Assembly (NCBI RefSeq): GCF_007743815.1
Contig: NZ_CP036265.1
Coordinates: 186,001-250,000 of the forward strand
Reading direction: 5' to 3'
DNA: 64,000 nucleotides
Source of the DNA: Alienimonas californiensis
GTDB lineage: Bacteria; Planctomycetota; Planctomycetia; Planctomycetales; Planctomycetaceae
Below are positions 50,868 to 59,952 of this stretch, piece by piece; the first letter of the stretch is position 1, and each line of letters starts with the position of its first letter. The position numbers and the translations under genes are program-made. The notes beneath the pieces were generated by a model, which was not told the DNA's origin, did not search any database, and saw only the letters and a list, made by a program, of their open reading frames with translations.

Positions 50868-52046
50868 TCACCGGGGTTTATTGGGGCGGACTTCGCGGGC
50901 GACGGCGGCGACGGTGCGGGCGATCAGCGACAGGTCTCCGCGGACGGTGCGGCGGCGGGCGTAACGGAGGTCCATGCGGACCCATTCTTCGAACGGGACC
51001 GCCATCCGGCGGTCCTGCACCTGCCAGCCGCAGGTCAGGCCGGGGGTGACGGTCAGGCGGCGTCGCTGCCAGGGACGGCAGGCGTCGGCCTCGGCGATCG
51101 GCAGCGGACGCGGGCCGACCAGCGACATTTCGCCCTTCAATACGTTCCACAACTGGGGCAGTTCGTCGACGCTCGTTTTGCGGATCAGGCGCCCGACGGC
51201 CGTGATCCGCGGGTCTTGTTCCATCTTGAACGCGGGGCCGTCCTGCTCGTTCTGCGTGAGCATCGCCGCTTGGCGGGCCTCCGCGTCCACGGTCATGGAG
51301 CGGAACTTATAAAGATGGAACACCCGCCCCCCCAGGCCGGCCCGACGCTGCACGAACAGGGCCGGCCCGGGGGAGGTGAGCCGCACGGCGGCGTACACCG
51401 CCAGCAGCGCCGGCGAGAGGACCGTCAGCCCGACCAGAGCGCCGACCACGTCGAGCGACCGCTTCCAGAACGGCATCGGCCGCACCAGCAGGGCCTCCAC
51501 CGGCAGCACGGAGTCGTGACCGCCGTCGGCCGGATCGGCCCCCGGTTCCAGCGCCGGGACGGGCAGCGGGTGCGAATAGAGAACCGTGCCGCCGCGGTTC
51601 CCCGGGACGTCCGCCGCGTGTCCGGCGGAGCGGAGGAACCGACGGGCAGCGTCGGCGTCGGTGTCCCACAGGATCAGGGCCAACCGGTCCCGGTTCAGCC
51701 AGACGACGCGATCGGTGGTGCGCACGCGGGAGGCCCAGGCGGTCGCCATCGCGGCGCGGGCGTCCCCCGCCGGAGCCCGCAGCGTCACGACCGACAGCGA
51801 CCGCCCGCTGCGATCCGACCGCATGCGTTCCACCTCCACCAGCGCCCGGAACGCCTCCCTTGAAAGGGATTCGACGGCGACCGTGCCGACGGCCACCGCG
51901 ATCGGCGCCGCGAAGGACTGCGGGACCGACGCCGCGGCGGCCTCCGCCGGCGGCGGGGGAACGGGCCGTGAGGGGGCCGGACGCGCCGTCTCCGAGGACG
52001 GCGAGGCGGGGTCGGACCACTGCGGGGCGGAGGACGCGATGAACAC
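50868..52046 (-). CDS. Sugar transferase (WcaJ/WbaP-type initiating enzyme) with N-terminal degenerate GGDEF-like domain
   Basis: The C-terminal 200 residues are a polyprenyl-phosphate hexose-1-phosphate transferase: hydrophobic segment VVGALVGLTVLSPALLAVYA, then FVQRRAGLGGRVFHLYKFRS, then IRKTSVDELPQLWNVLKGEM, then SLVGPRPLP. It starts the repeat unit of the polysaccharide at the inner membrane. It lacks the multi-helix N-terminal domain of WcaJ. Instead residues of about 55-150 resemble a degenerate GGDEF domain (FRALVEVERMRSDRSGRSLS, RVRTTDRVVWLNRDRLALIL) without the catalytic GGDEF residues. This could bind a nucleotide such as c-di-GMP; that is inference. It is seven bases downstream of the Wzz-like gene on the same strand. 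Confidence 0.9.
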   Translation of the reverse strand: MFIASSAPQWSDPASPSSETARPAPSRPVPPPPAEAAAASVPQSFAAPIAVAVGTVAVESLSREAFRALVEVERMRSDRSGRSLSVVTLRAPAGDARAAMATAWASRVRTTDRVVWLNRDRLALILWDTDADAARRFLRSAGHAADVPGNRGGTVLYSHPLPVPALEPGADPADGGHDSVLPVEALLVRPMPFWKRSLDVVGALVGLTVLSPALLAVYAAVRLTSPGPALFVQRRAGLGGRVFHLYKFRSMTVDAEARQAAMLTQNEQDGPAFKMEQDPRITAVGRLIRKTSVDELPQLWNVLKGEMSLVGPRPLPIAEADACRPWQRRRLTVTPGLTCGWQVQDRRMAVPFEEWVRMDLRYARRRTVRGDLSLIARTVAAVAREVRPNKPR

Positions 52047-52053
52047 TCGGGAC

Positions 52054-53703
52054 TCAGCGGGGAAGGTCGACGTGCCCGTCGCCCGCGAACGCGGGGCGCC
52101 CGATCGGACGGCGCGGCTCCGCCGGTTCGGCTGGGGCGGCGGGTTCAGCGGGTTCGGGTTCGAACGTCACCGGATCGGCGTCCGCGGCCGGCTCCGGAGT
52201 TGGTCGCCCGGCCGCGGCGCCGGCGAAGGAGGGCAGCACGGAGAGCAGCCCCAGGGCGACGGCGCCGCCGCTGGCCAGCAGGAAGGCGAGAATCGCCACC
52301 ACCGGCTTGTTCGGGCTCACCGGTTTGAACACCAGCGTGGGCGGCTGGGCGACCTTCACGTTCGTGATGCGGCCGTCGGCCAGCTCGCGGTTCATCCGGG
52401 CCTGTTCCAGCCGCTCCGAGTACTCCCCGTACTTGGCGGCGAGGAGGTCCGACTCGCGCTGGAGCCGGTCGATCTCCGCCTCGCGGGCGTTCAGGGCCCG
52501 CAGATCGGCGAGCAAATCCCGCTTCTGGGCCTGAGTCGTTTCGATGCGACGGTCGAGGGCCTCGCCGGCGGCCTGTTCCTCCAGCGCCCGCAGGTGCAGG
52601 CCCTGCAATGTGGGGTTGGTCGAGGCGGCGGCGGCGTCGCCCGGCCCGCGGGCGCCGGCCAGCAGCGCCTCCGCGGCGGCAAGGCGCTCGCGGGCGGCGA
52701 GGACCTCCGGGTGCCGCTCCGTATAGCGGGACAGCAGTTCCTGCTCCCGCAGGCGGAGGCCGTCCACCTGCTTGCGGAGCGAATCGGCGGCGTCGTCCGG
52801 GGAGCCGCTCGCCACGCCCATGCCGGAGCCGCCGACGGCGGTGCCCTCCAACAGCTCGGCGATCGCGGTCCGCAGGGCGTCGCGCTCCGCCGTTTTGGCG
52901 TCGCGTTCGGCGAGGGCCAGCAGCAAACGGTCGTCGATCGCCTCTAATTGATGCTGCAACGCCGTCCGCCGGCCCTCGACGCTGGTCGCCTGGATCGCGT
53001 CCTTGGCGTCCCGCAGCGCGGCGCCGGCCGTGTCGTGCCGCTCGCCCAGCAGGGCGACCTGCTCTTCGAAGAATTCAAAGGAGCCGGAGCGGAACATCTC
53101 CAGATACACGCCCTGGAAGGCGCCGAGGAACTCGGTCAGCAGCGTGCGGGCCAGCTCCGGGGAGTCCGCCCGGCAGGTGACGTCGATCACCGAGGAATCC
53201 TCCGCGCTATAGACGTCGAAGGATTGGGAGAGCGCCTTGACGGCCCTTTCCCGCTCCGTGAGGGCCTCCCGTTCGGGGTCCTCGTCGCCGTCTCCGCCGG
53301 TCGCCGCGGCGAGCAGCCCGAAGATCGGATCCGCCGGCGACCAGCCGCCCTGTTCCAAAATCACGTCCGGGCCGACGCGTTCGGCGACGCGTTCGTACAC
53401 CTCCCGGGTGGTGATGACGTTCAGGACGGAATTCATTTCCGTCTTGCGGGACTCCTGCAGGGAGAACGTCTGCCCGGTGGTGGCCGTCGGGTCCAGGCCG
53501 ATGCTCTCCCGACCCACGCGCACGAACAGCTTCGCCTGGGACCCGTACTCCCGCGGGGCGAACATCAGGCCCACGAACGCCAGGCCCATCACCGCCACAA
53601 AGAACGCCAGCATCCGCGGCCAGGCCCGCCGCACCGCCGTACCGGCCAGCCGCAACGGAGCCGTCGGATCGAACGTACCAGCGTCGGGCGGGGGAATCTG
53701 CAC
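52054..53703 (-). CDS. Wzz-like polysaccharide chain-length/co-polymerase protein without kinase domain
   Basis: The 549-residue protein has an N-terminal helix (MLAFFVAVMGLAFVGLMFAP). A Wzz domain follows (YGSQAKLFVRVGRESIGLDP, TEMNSVLNVITTREVYERVA), then a long coiled-coil region (QHQLEAIDDRLLLALAERDA, REAEIDRLQRESDLLAAKYG). A C-terminal helix (VVAILAFLLASGGAVALGLL) follows the typical PVSPNKP. It ends in a Pro/Glu/Ala-rich cytoplasmic tail where gamma-proteobacterial Wzc proteins carry a tyrosine kinase; none is present here. It would set chain length and couple polymerisation to the export channel encoded convergently. It forms an operon with the sugar transferase. Confidence 0.9.
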   Translation of the reverse strand: MQIPPPDAGTFDPTAPLRLAGTAVRRAWPRMLAFFVAVMGLAFVGLMFAPREYGSQAKLFVRVGRESIGLDPTATTGQTFSLQESRKTEMNSVLNVITTREVYERVAERVGPDVILEQGGWSPADPIFGLLAAATGGDGDEDPEREALTERERAVKALSQSFDVYSAEDSSVIDVTCRADSPELARTLLTEFLGAFQGVYLEMFRSGSFEFFEEQVALLGERHDTAGAALRDAKDAIQATSVEGRRTALQHQLEAIDDRLLLALAERDAKTAERDALRTAIAELLEGTAVGGSGMGVASGSPDDAADSLRKQVDGLRLREQELLSRYTERHPEVLAARERLAAAEALLAGARGPGDAAAASTNPTLQGLHLRALEEQAAGEALDRRIETTQAQKRDLLADLRALNAREAEIDRLQRESDLLAAKYGEYSERLEQARMNRELADGRITNVKVAQPPTLVFKPVSPNKPVVAILAFLLASGGAVALGLLSVLPSFAGAAAGRPTPEPAADADPVTFEPEPAEPAAPAEPAEPRRPIGRPAFAGDGHVDLPR

Positions 53704-54023
53704 GTGCGGAACGGCCCCGGGGTGCGGGGATCAGGAGGAGGGGGGTGACGGAACGCGGCAGGGGGACCCGGCGTCCCGCCCGCGGGGCGGGCCGATCGGT
53801 CCCGAGAGGGGTCTTCAATCCTAGTTTCGCCAAGGGGCTCCCGCACATCCCCCGCTTCCCCAGGCGCCAAAATTTACCCGACCCGCGTCAAACCCCCAGA
53901 ACGTGACGGTAGAGTGGATGCGTCGGGCGGCGCCTCCGCTCGTCGCACGCCGGACGGCCCGTCCGGGGGACGGATCCCGCTCTCGCCCCGTTCCCCGTCT
54001 TTCGCCGAGCGCAACGACCTCGA
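53704..54023. other. Divergent intergenic region between the two halves of the polysaccharide locus
   Basis: These 320 bases separate the minus-strand Wzz operon from the plus-strand glycosyltransferase operon and should contain both promoters. A short AT-rich patch (AAAATTTA near 53870) is the most promoter-like element, but I cannot pair it with convincing -35 and -10 hexamers. No gene is seen. Confidence 0.5.
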
Positions 54024-55403
54024 TTGCCGAGCGTAACGACCCCCAACGCCGTCGTCCCGCTGCGATCCGCCCCGCCGCTCGCGGCGTCGGCGCACCCGTT
54101 CGCGCAGCGTTGGCCCATACCGCGGCCGATGACCGTGCTGCTGTTCTGGGCGGCGCTGGCGGCGTTCTTTACCTTTACCCTCGGTAAAGGAATTGATCCG
54201 AATCGGTCGGTCGATTGGGTGGCGCTGGTGAAACTGGCGATCCGGGCCGGGGCGGGCCTGTGCGCGGGGTGGCTGATCGTCACCGCCCCGAAGGCTCGTC
54301 TCAAGGCGACGTGGCCGTGGTTGCTGCCGGGGGCGCTGTTCGTGGCCTACGCGGTCGCCTCGACGACGTGGTCGCCGCTGCGGCGGATGTCGCTGTTCCA
54401 GGCGGGCACGCTGGGCTCGCTGTATCTGACGGCGGTCGCCGTCGCGCTGTATGCGCCGCAGGCGAACTTCTCCCGCGTCCTGCGGACCTTCGCCGTCGTC
54501 CTGCTGCTGATTTCCGCCGGGCTGCTGGCCGCCCGCGTCGTCGCCCCGGACCTGGCGGTGATGAAGCGGGAGGGGGTCTCGCTGTTTCACGCCACCAACA
54601 CCGCGGCGACGGCCTCGCTGGGGATGATCCTCACGGTCGCCGCCCGATTGGGGTGGGGGTGGCTTTGGACGAAGCGGCTGTGGCCGGTCGCGGTCCCGCT
54701 GCACGCCGCGGTCCTGGCGATCTCCTCGAACCGGATGGCGCTGGTCCTCACCCTGCTGGCGGTGGCGGCGGTCGTGTTCGTCCGGCTGGGGCTTCGCTGG
54801 CAGCTGACCGCGGCGGTCGTCGCGGCGGCGCTGGGCACGTCGTATCTCGCCGTCGACCCCAGCCTCGACGCGGTCGACAGCGTCGCCGAATCGGTCGGCG
54901 ACTTTATGTCCCGCGGGCAGACGCGCGGGCAGCTCAAGAAGCTGTCCGGCCGGGAGGAGATGTGGACGAAAATGTGGGCGTCCTATCAGGAGGCCCCCGC
55001 CCTGGGGCACGGCTACTTCGTCACCTCGAAGACCGGGGTGATGCACGTCTGGTATAAAAAGGGAAACTTCACCGCCCACAACCTGCTGCTCCAGGTGTTG
55101 GTGACCTGCGGGGCGGTCGGCATGACGCTGTGGCTGGCGGGGTTCGCCGCGGTCCCCGCCCTCGCGGCGTTCCGCCTGCTGCGGGAGCCGCGGCTGCGGG
55201 GCGTGGCGGCGCTGGCCGGTCTGCTGGGCCTGTGGGTGTTCGGCTGGGGGCTGACGAACGAATCGTTCATGGGGCCGTTGCAGCCGGAATCGGTGCTGTA
55301 TTTCTTCCTCTACGGCCTCGTCGTGGGCTCCGCGGCCGGGCTCCGCAAACGGGAGCACGCGTCGCCGGCTCGCTTCGTCGAACCGATCGGGGCGGCGGCA
55401 TGA
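54024..55403 (+). CDS. O-antigen ligase/polymerase-like membrane protein
   Basis: This polytopic protein of up to 459 residues has about ten hydrophobic segments (TVLLFWAALAAFFTFTL, LLISAGLLAARVVAPDLAVM, MALVLTLLAVAAVVFVRLGL, LQVLVTCGAVGMTLWLAGFA). A large hydrophilic loop contains SGREEMWTKMWASYQEAPAL-GHGYF and the conserved His in KGNFTAHNLLLQVL. That is the WaaL/Wzy pattern of the O-antigen ligase family, which polymerises or ligates polysaccharide repeat units at the periplasmic face. It is the likely Wzy of the locus. The start is uncertain: TTG 54024, or ATG 54129 just before the first helix. It overlaps the next gene by four bases (ATGA). Confidence 0.87.
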   Translation: MPSVTTPNAVVPLRSAPPLAASAHPFAQRWPIPRPMTVLLFWAALAAFFTFTLGKGIDPNRSVDWVALVKLAIRAGAGLCAGWLIVTAPKARLKATWPWLLPGALFVAYAVASTTWSPLRRMSLFQAGTLGSLYLTAVAVALYAPQANFSRVLRTFAVVLLLISAGLLAARVVAPDLAVMKREGVSLFHATNTAATASLGMILTVAARLGWGWLWTKRLWPVAVPLHAAVLAISSNRMALVLTLLAVAAVVFVRLGLRWQLTAAVVAAALGTSYLAVDPSLDAVDSVAESVGDFMSRGQTRGQLKKLSGREEMWTKMWASYQEAPALGHGYFVTSKTGVMHVWYKKGNFTAHNLLLQVLVTCGAVGMTLWLAGFAAVPALAAFRLLREPRLRGVAALAGLLGLWVFGWGLTNESFMGPLQPESVLYFFLYGLVVGSAAGLRKREHASPARFVEPIGAAA

Positions 55404-56620
55404 AGGTGCTGATCGTTCACGAACGCTACACCCAGCCGGGGGGCGAGGATCAGGTCTACCTCGACGAGGCCGCCCTGCTGGAGTCGCGCGGTCATACGGT
55501 GATCCGTTACGAGCGGCACAACGACGAATTAGCGACGACCGGCCGGCTGCGGCAGGCGGTCGAAACCGTCTGGAGCCGCCGGGCCGTCGCCCAGATCGAC
55601 GCCCTGCTGAAGCGGGAGCGGCCGGACGTCATGCACTGCCACAATACCTTCCCGATCCTGTCCCCCGCGGTGCACCACGCGGCGGCGCGGCGGGGCGTGG
55701 CGACCGTCCAGACGCTGCACAATTTCCGCCTGATCTGCCCGCAGGGGGCGCTCCGCCGCGACGGCCGGATCTGCGAGGACTGCGTCGGCCGCACGTTCGC
55801 GGCGCCGGCGATCCGTCACGCCTGCTACCGCGGCAGTCGGGCGGCGACCGCCGCGACCGCCGCGATGAACGCCGCCCATCACGCATTGGGCACCTGGACG
55901 CACGTCGTCGACCGCTTTATCGCCCTGACGGAGTTCTCCCGCGACCTGTTCGTCCGAGCCGGGCTGCCGGCCGAGCGGATCGAGGTGAAGCCGAACTTCG
56001 TCGCCCCCGACCCCGGCCCCGGCCCGGCGGTGCGGACCGGCGGGATTCTGTTCGTGGGTCGCCTGTCCGAGGAAAAAGGCGTCAACACGCTGCTGGACGC
56101 CTGGAATCAGGTGCGGGGCGACGTGCGGCTGACGATCGTGGGGGACGGCCCGCTGGGCGAGGAGGTGCGGGCCGCCGCCGCCGCCGACCCCCGCATCACG
56201 GCGGCGGGGCGGCGTCCGTTCGCGGAGGTTTTGCAACGCGTCGCCGGGGCGGAGGCGCTGGTGATGCCGTCGGTCTGGTACGAGACGTTCGGCCGCACGC
56301 TGATCGAGGCGTTCGCCGCCGGCACGCCGGTGATCGCCTCGCGGTTGGGGGCGATGGCGGAATTAGTGGCCGACGACGAAACCGGCGTGCTGTTCCCCGC
56401 CGGCGACGCCGCGGCGCTCGCCGCGGCCGTGAACGCCCTGCACTCCGATCCCGCCCGCCGCGCCAGGCTGGGGGACGCCGCCCGCGACGCCTACGTGGCT
56501 GGCTTCACGGCGGATCGGAACTACGAACTGCTGCGGGCGATCTACGAACACGCCGTCGCCCGCGCCCGCCCCTCCTCCCCCTCCCTCCCCCCGGCGTCCC
56601 GCGTCACGGCCCCCGCCTGA
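55400..56620 (+). CDS. GT4-family glycosyltransferase
   Basis: The 406-residue retaining glycosyltransferase has a GT-B fold. The N-terminal domain starts MKVLIVHERYTQPGGEDQVY with DVMHCHNTFPILSPAVHHAA. The C-terminal donor domain shows GGILFVGRLSEEKGVNTLLD, VRLTIVGDGPLGEEV and the signature MPSVWYETFGRTLIEAFAAG-TPVIAS with its conserved glutamates. A cysteine cluster around CPQGALRRDGRICEDCVG is typical of a subgroup of these enzymes. It transfers a sugar to the lipid-linked repeat unit. The ATG overlaps the upstream stop (ATGA), so it is coupled to the ligase/polymerase. Confidence 0.93.
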   Translation: MKVLIVHERYTQPGGEDQVYLDEAALLESRGHTVIRYERHNDELATTGRLRQAVETVWSRRAVAQIDALLKRERPDVMHCHNTFPILSPAVHHAAARRGVATVQTLHNFRLICPQGALRRDGRICEDCVGRTFAAPAIRHACYRGSRAATAATAAMNAAHHALGTWTHVVDRFIALTEFSRDLFVRAGLPAERIEVKPNFVAPDPGPGPAVRTGGILFVGRLSEEKGVNTLLDAWNQVRGDVRLTIVGDGPLGEEVRAAAAADPRITAAGRRPFAEVLQRVAGAEALVMPSVWYETFGRTLIEAFAAGTPVIASRLGAMAELVADDETGVLFPAGDAAALAAAVNALHSDPARRARLGDAARDAYVAGFTADRNYELLRAIYEHAVARARPSSPSLPPASRVTAPA

Positions 56621-56646
56621 CGCCCCGTCTGTCCTCCCGCCGCAAC

Positions 56647-57624
56647 ATGCTCCCCCCGACCGATCGCCGCCCGGACGTCGCCGACGTCGCCTCCGACACC
56701 GAAACGGCCTCCGACATTCTGACCGCCGAGACCGTCGATACGGTTTCCGAGTGCGCGACGGTCGACGCCGCTCCGAGCGCGCCCCCCGCCCCCTGCCCGC
56801 CGCCGCGGTGGCCGGCGAAGCGGGACGTGTTCGGCGTGGGGATCTCGCCGACGACCTACGCCGAGGCCGCCGAGTGCGTCGTGCGGGCGGGGGCGCGGCG
56901 GGAGTCGGCGGTGGTGGGGGCGTTCGCCGTGCACGCGGTCGTCACTGCCAGCGGCGACCCGCAACTCCGGGCCGCGGTGAATCGGTTCGAGATGATCACG
57001 CCGGACGGCCAGCCGGTGCGGTGGGCGCTGAACCTGCTGCACGCCTGCGGACTGAAGGAGCGGGTGTACGGCCCGACGCTGACGCTGGAGATCTGCCGCC
57101 TCGCCGCGGAGCGGGGCGTGCCGGTCTTCCTCTACGGCGGGGCGGAGCACGTCACGCCGCGGCTGGCCGCCCGCCTGCGGAAGATGTTCCCCGCGTTGAA
57201 AATCGCCGGGGCCATGTCCCCGCCGTTCCGCTCGCTGGGCGCCCCGGAGCAGGCCGAGGACGACCGTCGGGCCGTCGAGGCGATCGAGGCCAGCGGCGCC
57301 GGGATCGTGCTGATCGGGCTGGGCTGTCCAAAGCAGGACTTCCTCGCCGCCCGGCTGCGGGACCGCCTCCACGCCGTACAGGTGTGCGTGGGGGCCGCGT
57401 TCGACTTTCACGCGGGCGTCAAACCCGTCGCCCCACGGTGGATGCAGAATCGCGGGCTGGAATGGTTCTATCGATTGGCTTCGGAACCGCAACGCCTCTG
57501 GAAGCGGTACCTGGTGACGAATTCGCAGTACCTCGGGAAGCTCGGCTTAGCGTTGTCGAACCTGCCCCGGACGCGGCGGCAACGCCGCGCCGGCCGCCGC
57601 GCCGCCGCCAAGGCCTCCTTTTGA
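56647..57624 (+). CDS. WecG/TagA/CpsF-family (GT26) glycosyltransferase
   Basis: The 325-residue protein matches the GT26 family, which adds N-acetylmannosamine(-uronic acid) or related sugars to polyprenyl-linked acceptors. Motifs present are ITPDGQPVRWALN, RVYGPTLTLEIC, FLYGGAEHVTPRLAARLRKM, LIGLGCPKQDFLAARL, VGAAFDFHAGVKPVAPRWMQ and RGLEWFYRLASEPQRLWKRY. About 60 N-terminal residues are acidic and low in complexity. It lies 26 bases after the GT4 gene in the same direction, and a hairpin follows its stop. Confidence 0.93.
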   Translation: MLPPTDRRPDVADVASDTETASDILTAETVDTVSECATVDAAPSAPPAPCPPPRWPAKRDVFGVGISPTTYAEAAECVVRAGARRESAVVGAFAVHAVVTASGDPQLRAAVNRFEMITPDGQPVRWALNLLHACGLKERVYGPTLTLEICRLAAERGVPVFLYGGAEHVTPRLAARLRKMFPALKIAGAMSPPFRSLGAPEQAEDDRRAVEAIEASGAGIVLIGLGCPKQDFLAARLRDRLHAVQVCVGAAFDFHAGVKPVAPRWMQNRGLEWFYRLASEPQRLWKRYLVTNSQYLGKLGLALSNLPRTRRQRRAGRRAAAKASF

Positions 57625-57664
57625 GACATCGCGCCGTCGAACCCCGAGCCGCTGACGCGGGCCG

Positions 57665-57683
57665 GACGCCCGCGGCGGGCGTC
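57665..57683 (+). terminator. Hairpin after the GT26 gene
   Basis: GACGCCCG-CGG-CGGGCGTC forms a perfect 8-bp stem with a three-base loop 41 bases after the stop codon. With no T-run it may only partly terminate before the epimerase gene. Confidence 0.45.
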
Positions 57684-57761
57684 GACCTTCCTCCCGTCGC
57701 CTTCCCCCGGTCCGTCCTACTTTCGTCCTCGTTCCTTCCGCCTCCCTCGACCTTCGTCCTG

Positions 57762-58799
57762 ATGAACAATTCCACCATTCTCGTCGCCGGCGCCGGCGGT
57801 TTTATCGGCGGCCACCTCGTCGCCGACCTGCTCCGCCGCGGGTATGAAAACGTTCGGGCGGTGGACGTGAAGCCGATGGACCGTTGGTATCAGGTCTTCC
57901 CGGAGGCGGAGAACGTCGTCGCCGACCTGAAGGAACTGTCCGCCTGCCGGGCGGCCTGCGAGGGCGCCTCGGAGGTGTATAACCTCGCCGCGGATATGGG
58001 CGGGATGGGTTTTATCGAGAACAACAAGGCCTTGTGCATGCTGTCGGTGTTGATCAACACCCACCTGCTGGAGGCCTCCCGGGAGGCGGGCGTGGATCGG
58101 TTCTTCTTCGCCAGCAGCGCCTGCGTCTACGCCGCGGACAAGCAGGTGAACGCCGACGTGATTCCCCTGAAAGAATCCGACGCCTACCCCGCGATGCCCG
58201 AGGACGGCTACGGCTGGGAGAAGCTGTTCAGCGAGCGGATGTGCCGGCACTTCCGCGAGGACTTCGGCCTGACCACCCGCGTAGCCCGGTTCCACAACGT
58301 CTACGGCCCCGAAGGCACCTGGGACGGCGGCCGCGAGAAGGCCCCCGCCGCAGTCTCCCGCAAAATCGCCGTCGCCAAGCACACCGGCGAGCCGGAAATC
58401 GAAGTCTGGGGCGACGGCACGCAGACCCGCAGCTTCATGTACATCGACGACTGCGTCGCCGGAATCGACAAGATCATGCACTCGGACATCGAAGAGCCGA
58501 TCAACCTCGGTTCCGATGAATTAATCACGATCGACGGCCTCGTCGATCTGGTGGCCGATCTGGCAGACGTCGAAGTCACGAAGAAGCACCTGCTGGACAA
58601 GCCCCGCGGCGTGAACGGCCGGAACAGCGACAACACGATGATCCTGGACCGCCTCGGCTGGGAGCCGATGACCTCCCTGCGGTCCGGCATGTCGAAGACC
58701 TACGAGTGGGTCGAAGCCCAGTACCTCGCCCAGTCCGGGCAGGCCGCCGACCCGACACCGGCGACCGTTCCGTTTAAGGCCCAGCCGGAACTGGTGTAG
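57762..58799 (+). CDS. NAD-dependent sugar-nucleotide epimerase, GDP-mannose 3,5-epimerase-like
   Basis: This 345-residue SDR-family enzyme has the NAD site VAGAGGFIGGHLVADLLRRG, and the marker AADMGGMGFIENN typical of GDP-mannose 3,5-epimerases. FFASSACVYAADKQ carries the catalytic cysteine, and YGWEKLFSERMCRHF supplies the Tyr/Lys pair. EKAPAAVSRKIA contains the lysine equivalent of the plant enzyme. It would turn GDP-mannose into GDP-L-galactose/L-gulose for the polysaccharide. Another NDP-sugar substrate cannot be excluded. ATG 57762 gives the usual short leader before the Rossmann motif. Confidence 0.88.
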   Translation: MNNSTILVAGAGGFIGGHLVADLLRRGYENVRAVDVKPMDRWYQVFPEAENVVADLKELSACRAACEGASEVYNLAADMGGMGFIENNKALCMLSVLINTHLLEASREAGVDRFFFASSACVYAADKQVNADVIPLKESDAYPAMPEDGYGWEKLFSERMCRHFREDFGLTTRVARFHNVYGPEGTWDGGREKAPAAVSRKIAVAKHTGEPEIEVWGDGTQTRSFMYIDDCVAGIDKIMHSDIEEPINLGSDELITIDGLVDLVADLADVEVTKKHLLDKPRGVNGRNSDNTMILDRLGWEPMTSLRSGMSKTYEWVEAQYLAQSGQAADPTPATVPFKAQPELV

Positions 58800-58850
58800 C
58801 CCTGCCGGCGTCGCCCCGCCGTCCGTCTCGTCTCCCCCGGCCCCCGCCGC

Positions 58851-59852
58851 ATGTCCTCCGCCGCGCCGCCCGTCAGCATCGGCCTGCCCGTGTACAACGC
58901 GGAGCGGTATCTGATGGGCTGCCTCGAGTCGCTGCTCGGCCAGACCTACGGGGACTTCGAGCTGTTCATCGCCGACAACGCCTCCGGCGACGCGACGGAA
59001 GAGCTCTGCCGCGAGGCCGCCCGGCGGGACGGACGGATTCGGTACGAGCGTCGGGAGAAGAACCACGGCGCCGTCGGGAACTTCAATTACGCCTGCGAAC
59101 GGGCCCGCGGCCGCTATTTTAAGTGGGCCGCCTACGACGACCGCTGCGCCCCGACGTTTCTGGAGCGCTGCGTCGAACGGCTGGAGGAGGACGCCGGCGT
59201 GGCGTGGTGCCACCCGCTCACCCGGCATATCGGGCCGGACGGCGAGGTCGTGCCCCCGGAGGTCGACCCGGCCCTGCCGCCGGGGGCGGACAGCCACAGT
59301 CTGCTGAACCCGCCCGGCCTGCGGTACGACCGCGCCGCGGAGCGTCCGTGGCAGCGTTTCCGGGCGGTCACGCTCGGGACGACCTGGTGCTCCGACGCCT
59401 TCGGCCTGTTCCGCACCGACGCCCTCCGGCGCACGCGGCTGTATCTGCCCTGCTTCGGCGCCGAAAAGCTGCTGATGGCCGAAGTCGCCCTGCTGGGCCG
59501 CTTCGCCGAGCCGCAGGAGGTCCTGTTCGATCAACGGGTGCACCCCGGGGCGGCCAGCAATCTGAGGAACCGGTCCGCGGAGGCGGCGTTCGCGACGGGG
59601 GGCGTCGCCCGGCGGTTCTCGACGGCCCGGCTCACGCTGCTGCGGGGTTACCTCTCGGCGATCCGGCGGGCGGACCTGCCCGCCGCCGACCGCGCCCGCT
59701 GTCTGGCGACCCTGGCCCTGTACGTCGGGCAGGTCGGCAAGTGGCGCCGCGTGCTGCACCACACGCTCTCCGGCCGCGGACTGGGCGACGACACCTGGAA
59801 ACGGATTGCGGCCGCCAAGAGCGTCGCCGCGGCGTCGCCCGGCCCCCGTTGA
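58851..59852 (+). CDS. GT2-family glycosyltransferase
   Basis: The 333-residue inverting glycosyltransferase has the GT-A fold: SIGLPVYNAERYLMGCLESL, FELFIADNASGDATEELCRE, the donor/metal motif KWAAYDDRCAPTFLERCVER (DD for DxD) and EKLLMAEVALLGRF, near the expected catalytic base region. There is no membrane segment, so it acts on the cytoplasmic side of the inner membrane. It probably adds one residue of the repeat unit. It starts at ATG 58851, 51 bases after the epimerase gene. Confidence 0.92.
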   Translation: MSSAAPPVSIGLPVYNAERYLMGCLESLLGQTYGDFELFIADNASGDATEELCREAARRDGRIRYERREKNHGAVGNFNYACERARGRYFKWAAYDDRCAPTFLERCVERLEEDAGVAWCHPLTRHIGPDGEVVPPEVDPALPPGADSHSLLNPPGLRYDRAAERPWQRFRAVTLGTTWCSDAFGLFRTDALRRTRLYLPCFGAEKLLMAEVALLGRFAEPQEVLFDQRVHPGAASNLRNRSAEAAFATGGVARRFSTARLTLLRGYLSAIRRADLPAADRARCLATLALYVGQVGKWRRVLHHTLSGRGLGDDTWKRIAAAKSVAAASPGPR

Positions 59853-59952
59853 CCCCGCCGCTTCCGCGCCCGGCTCGTCTGATCCGGGCCCGGCGTCCTC
59901 CGCTCCGCTTCGCTTCGTCCCGTTCGTTCTCCGCTCCAAGACGCACCGTCCC

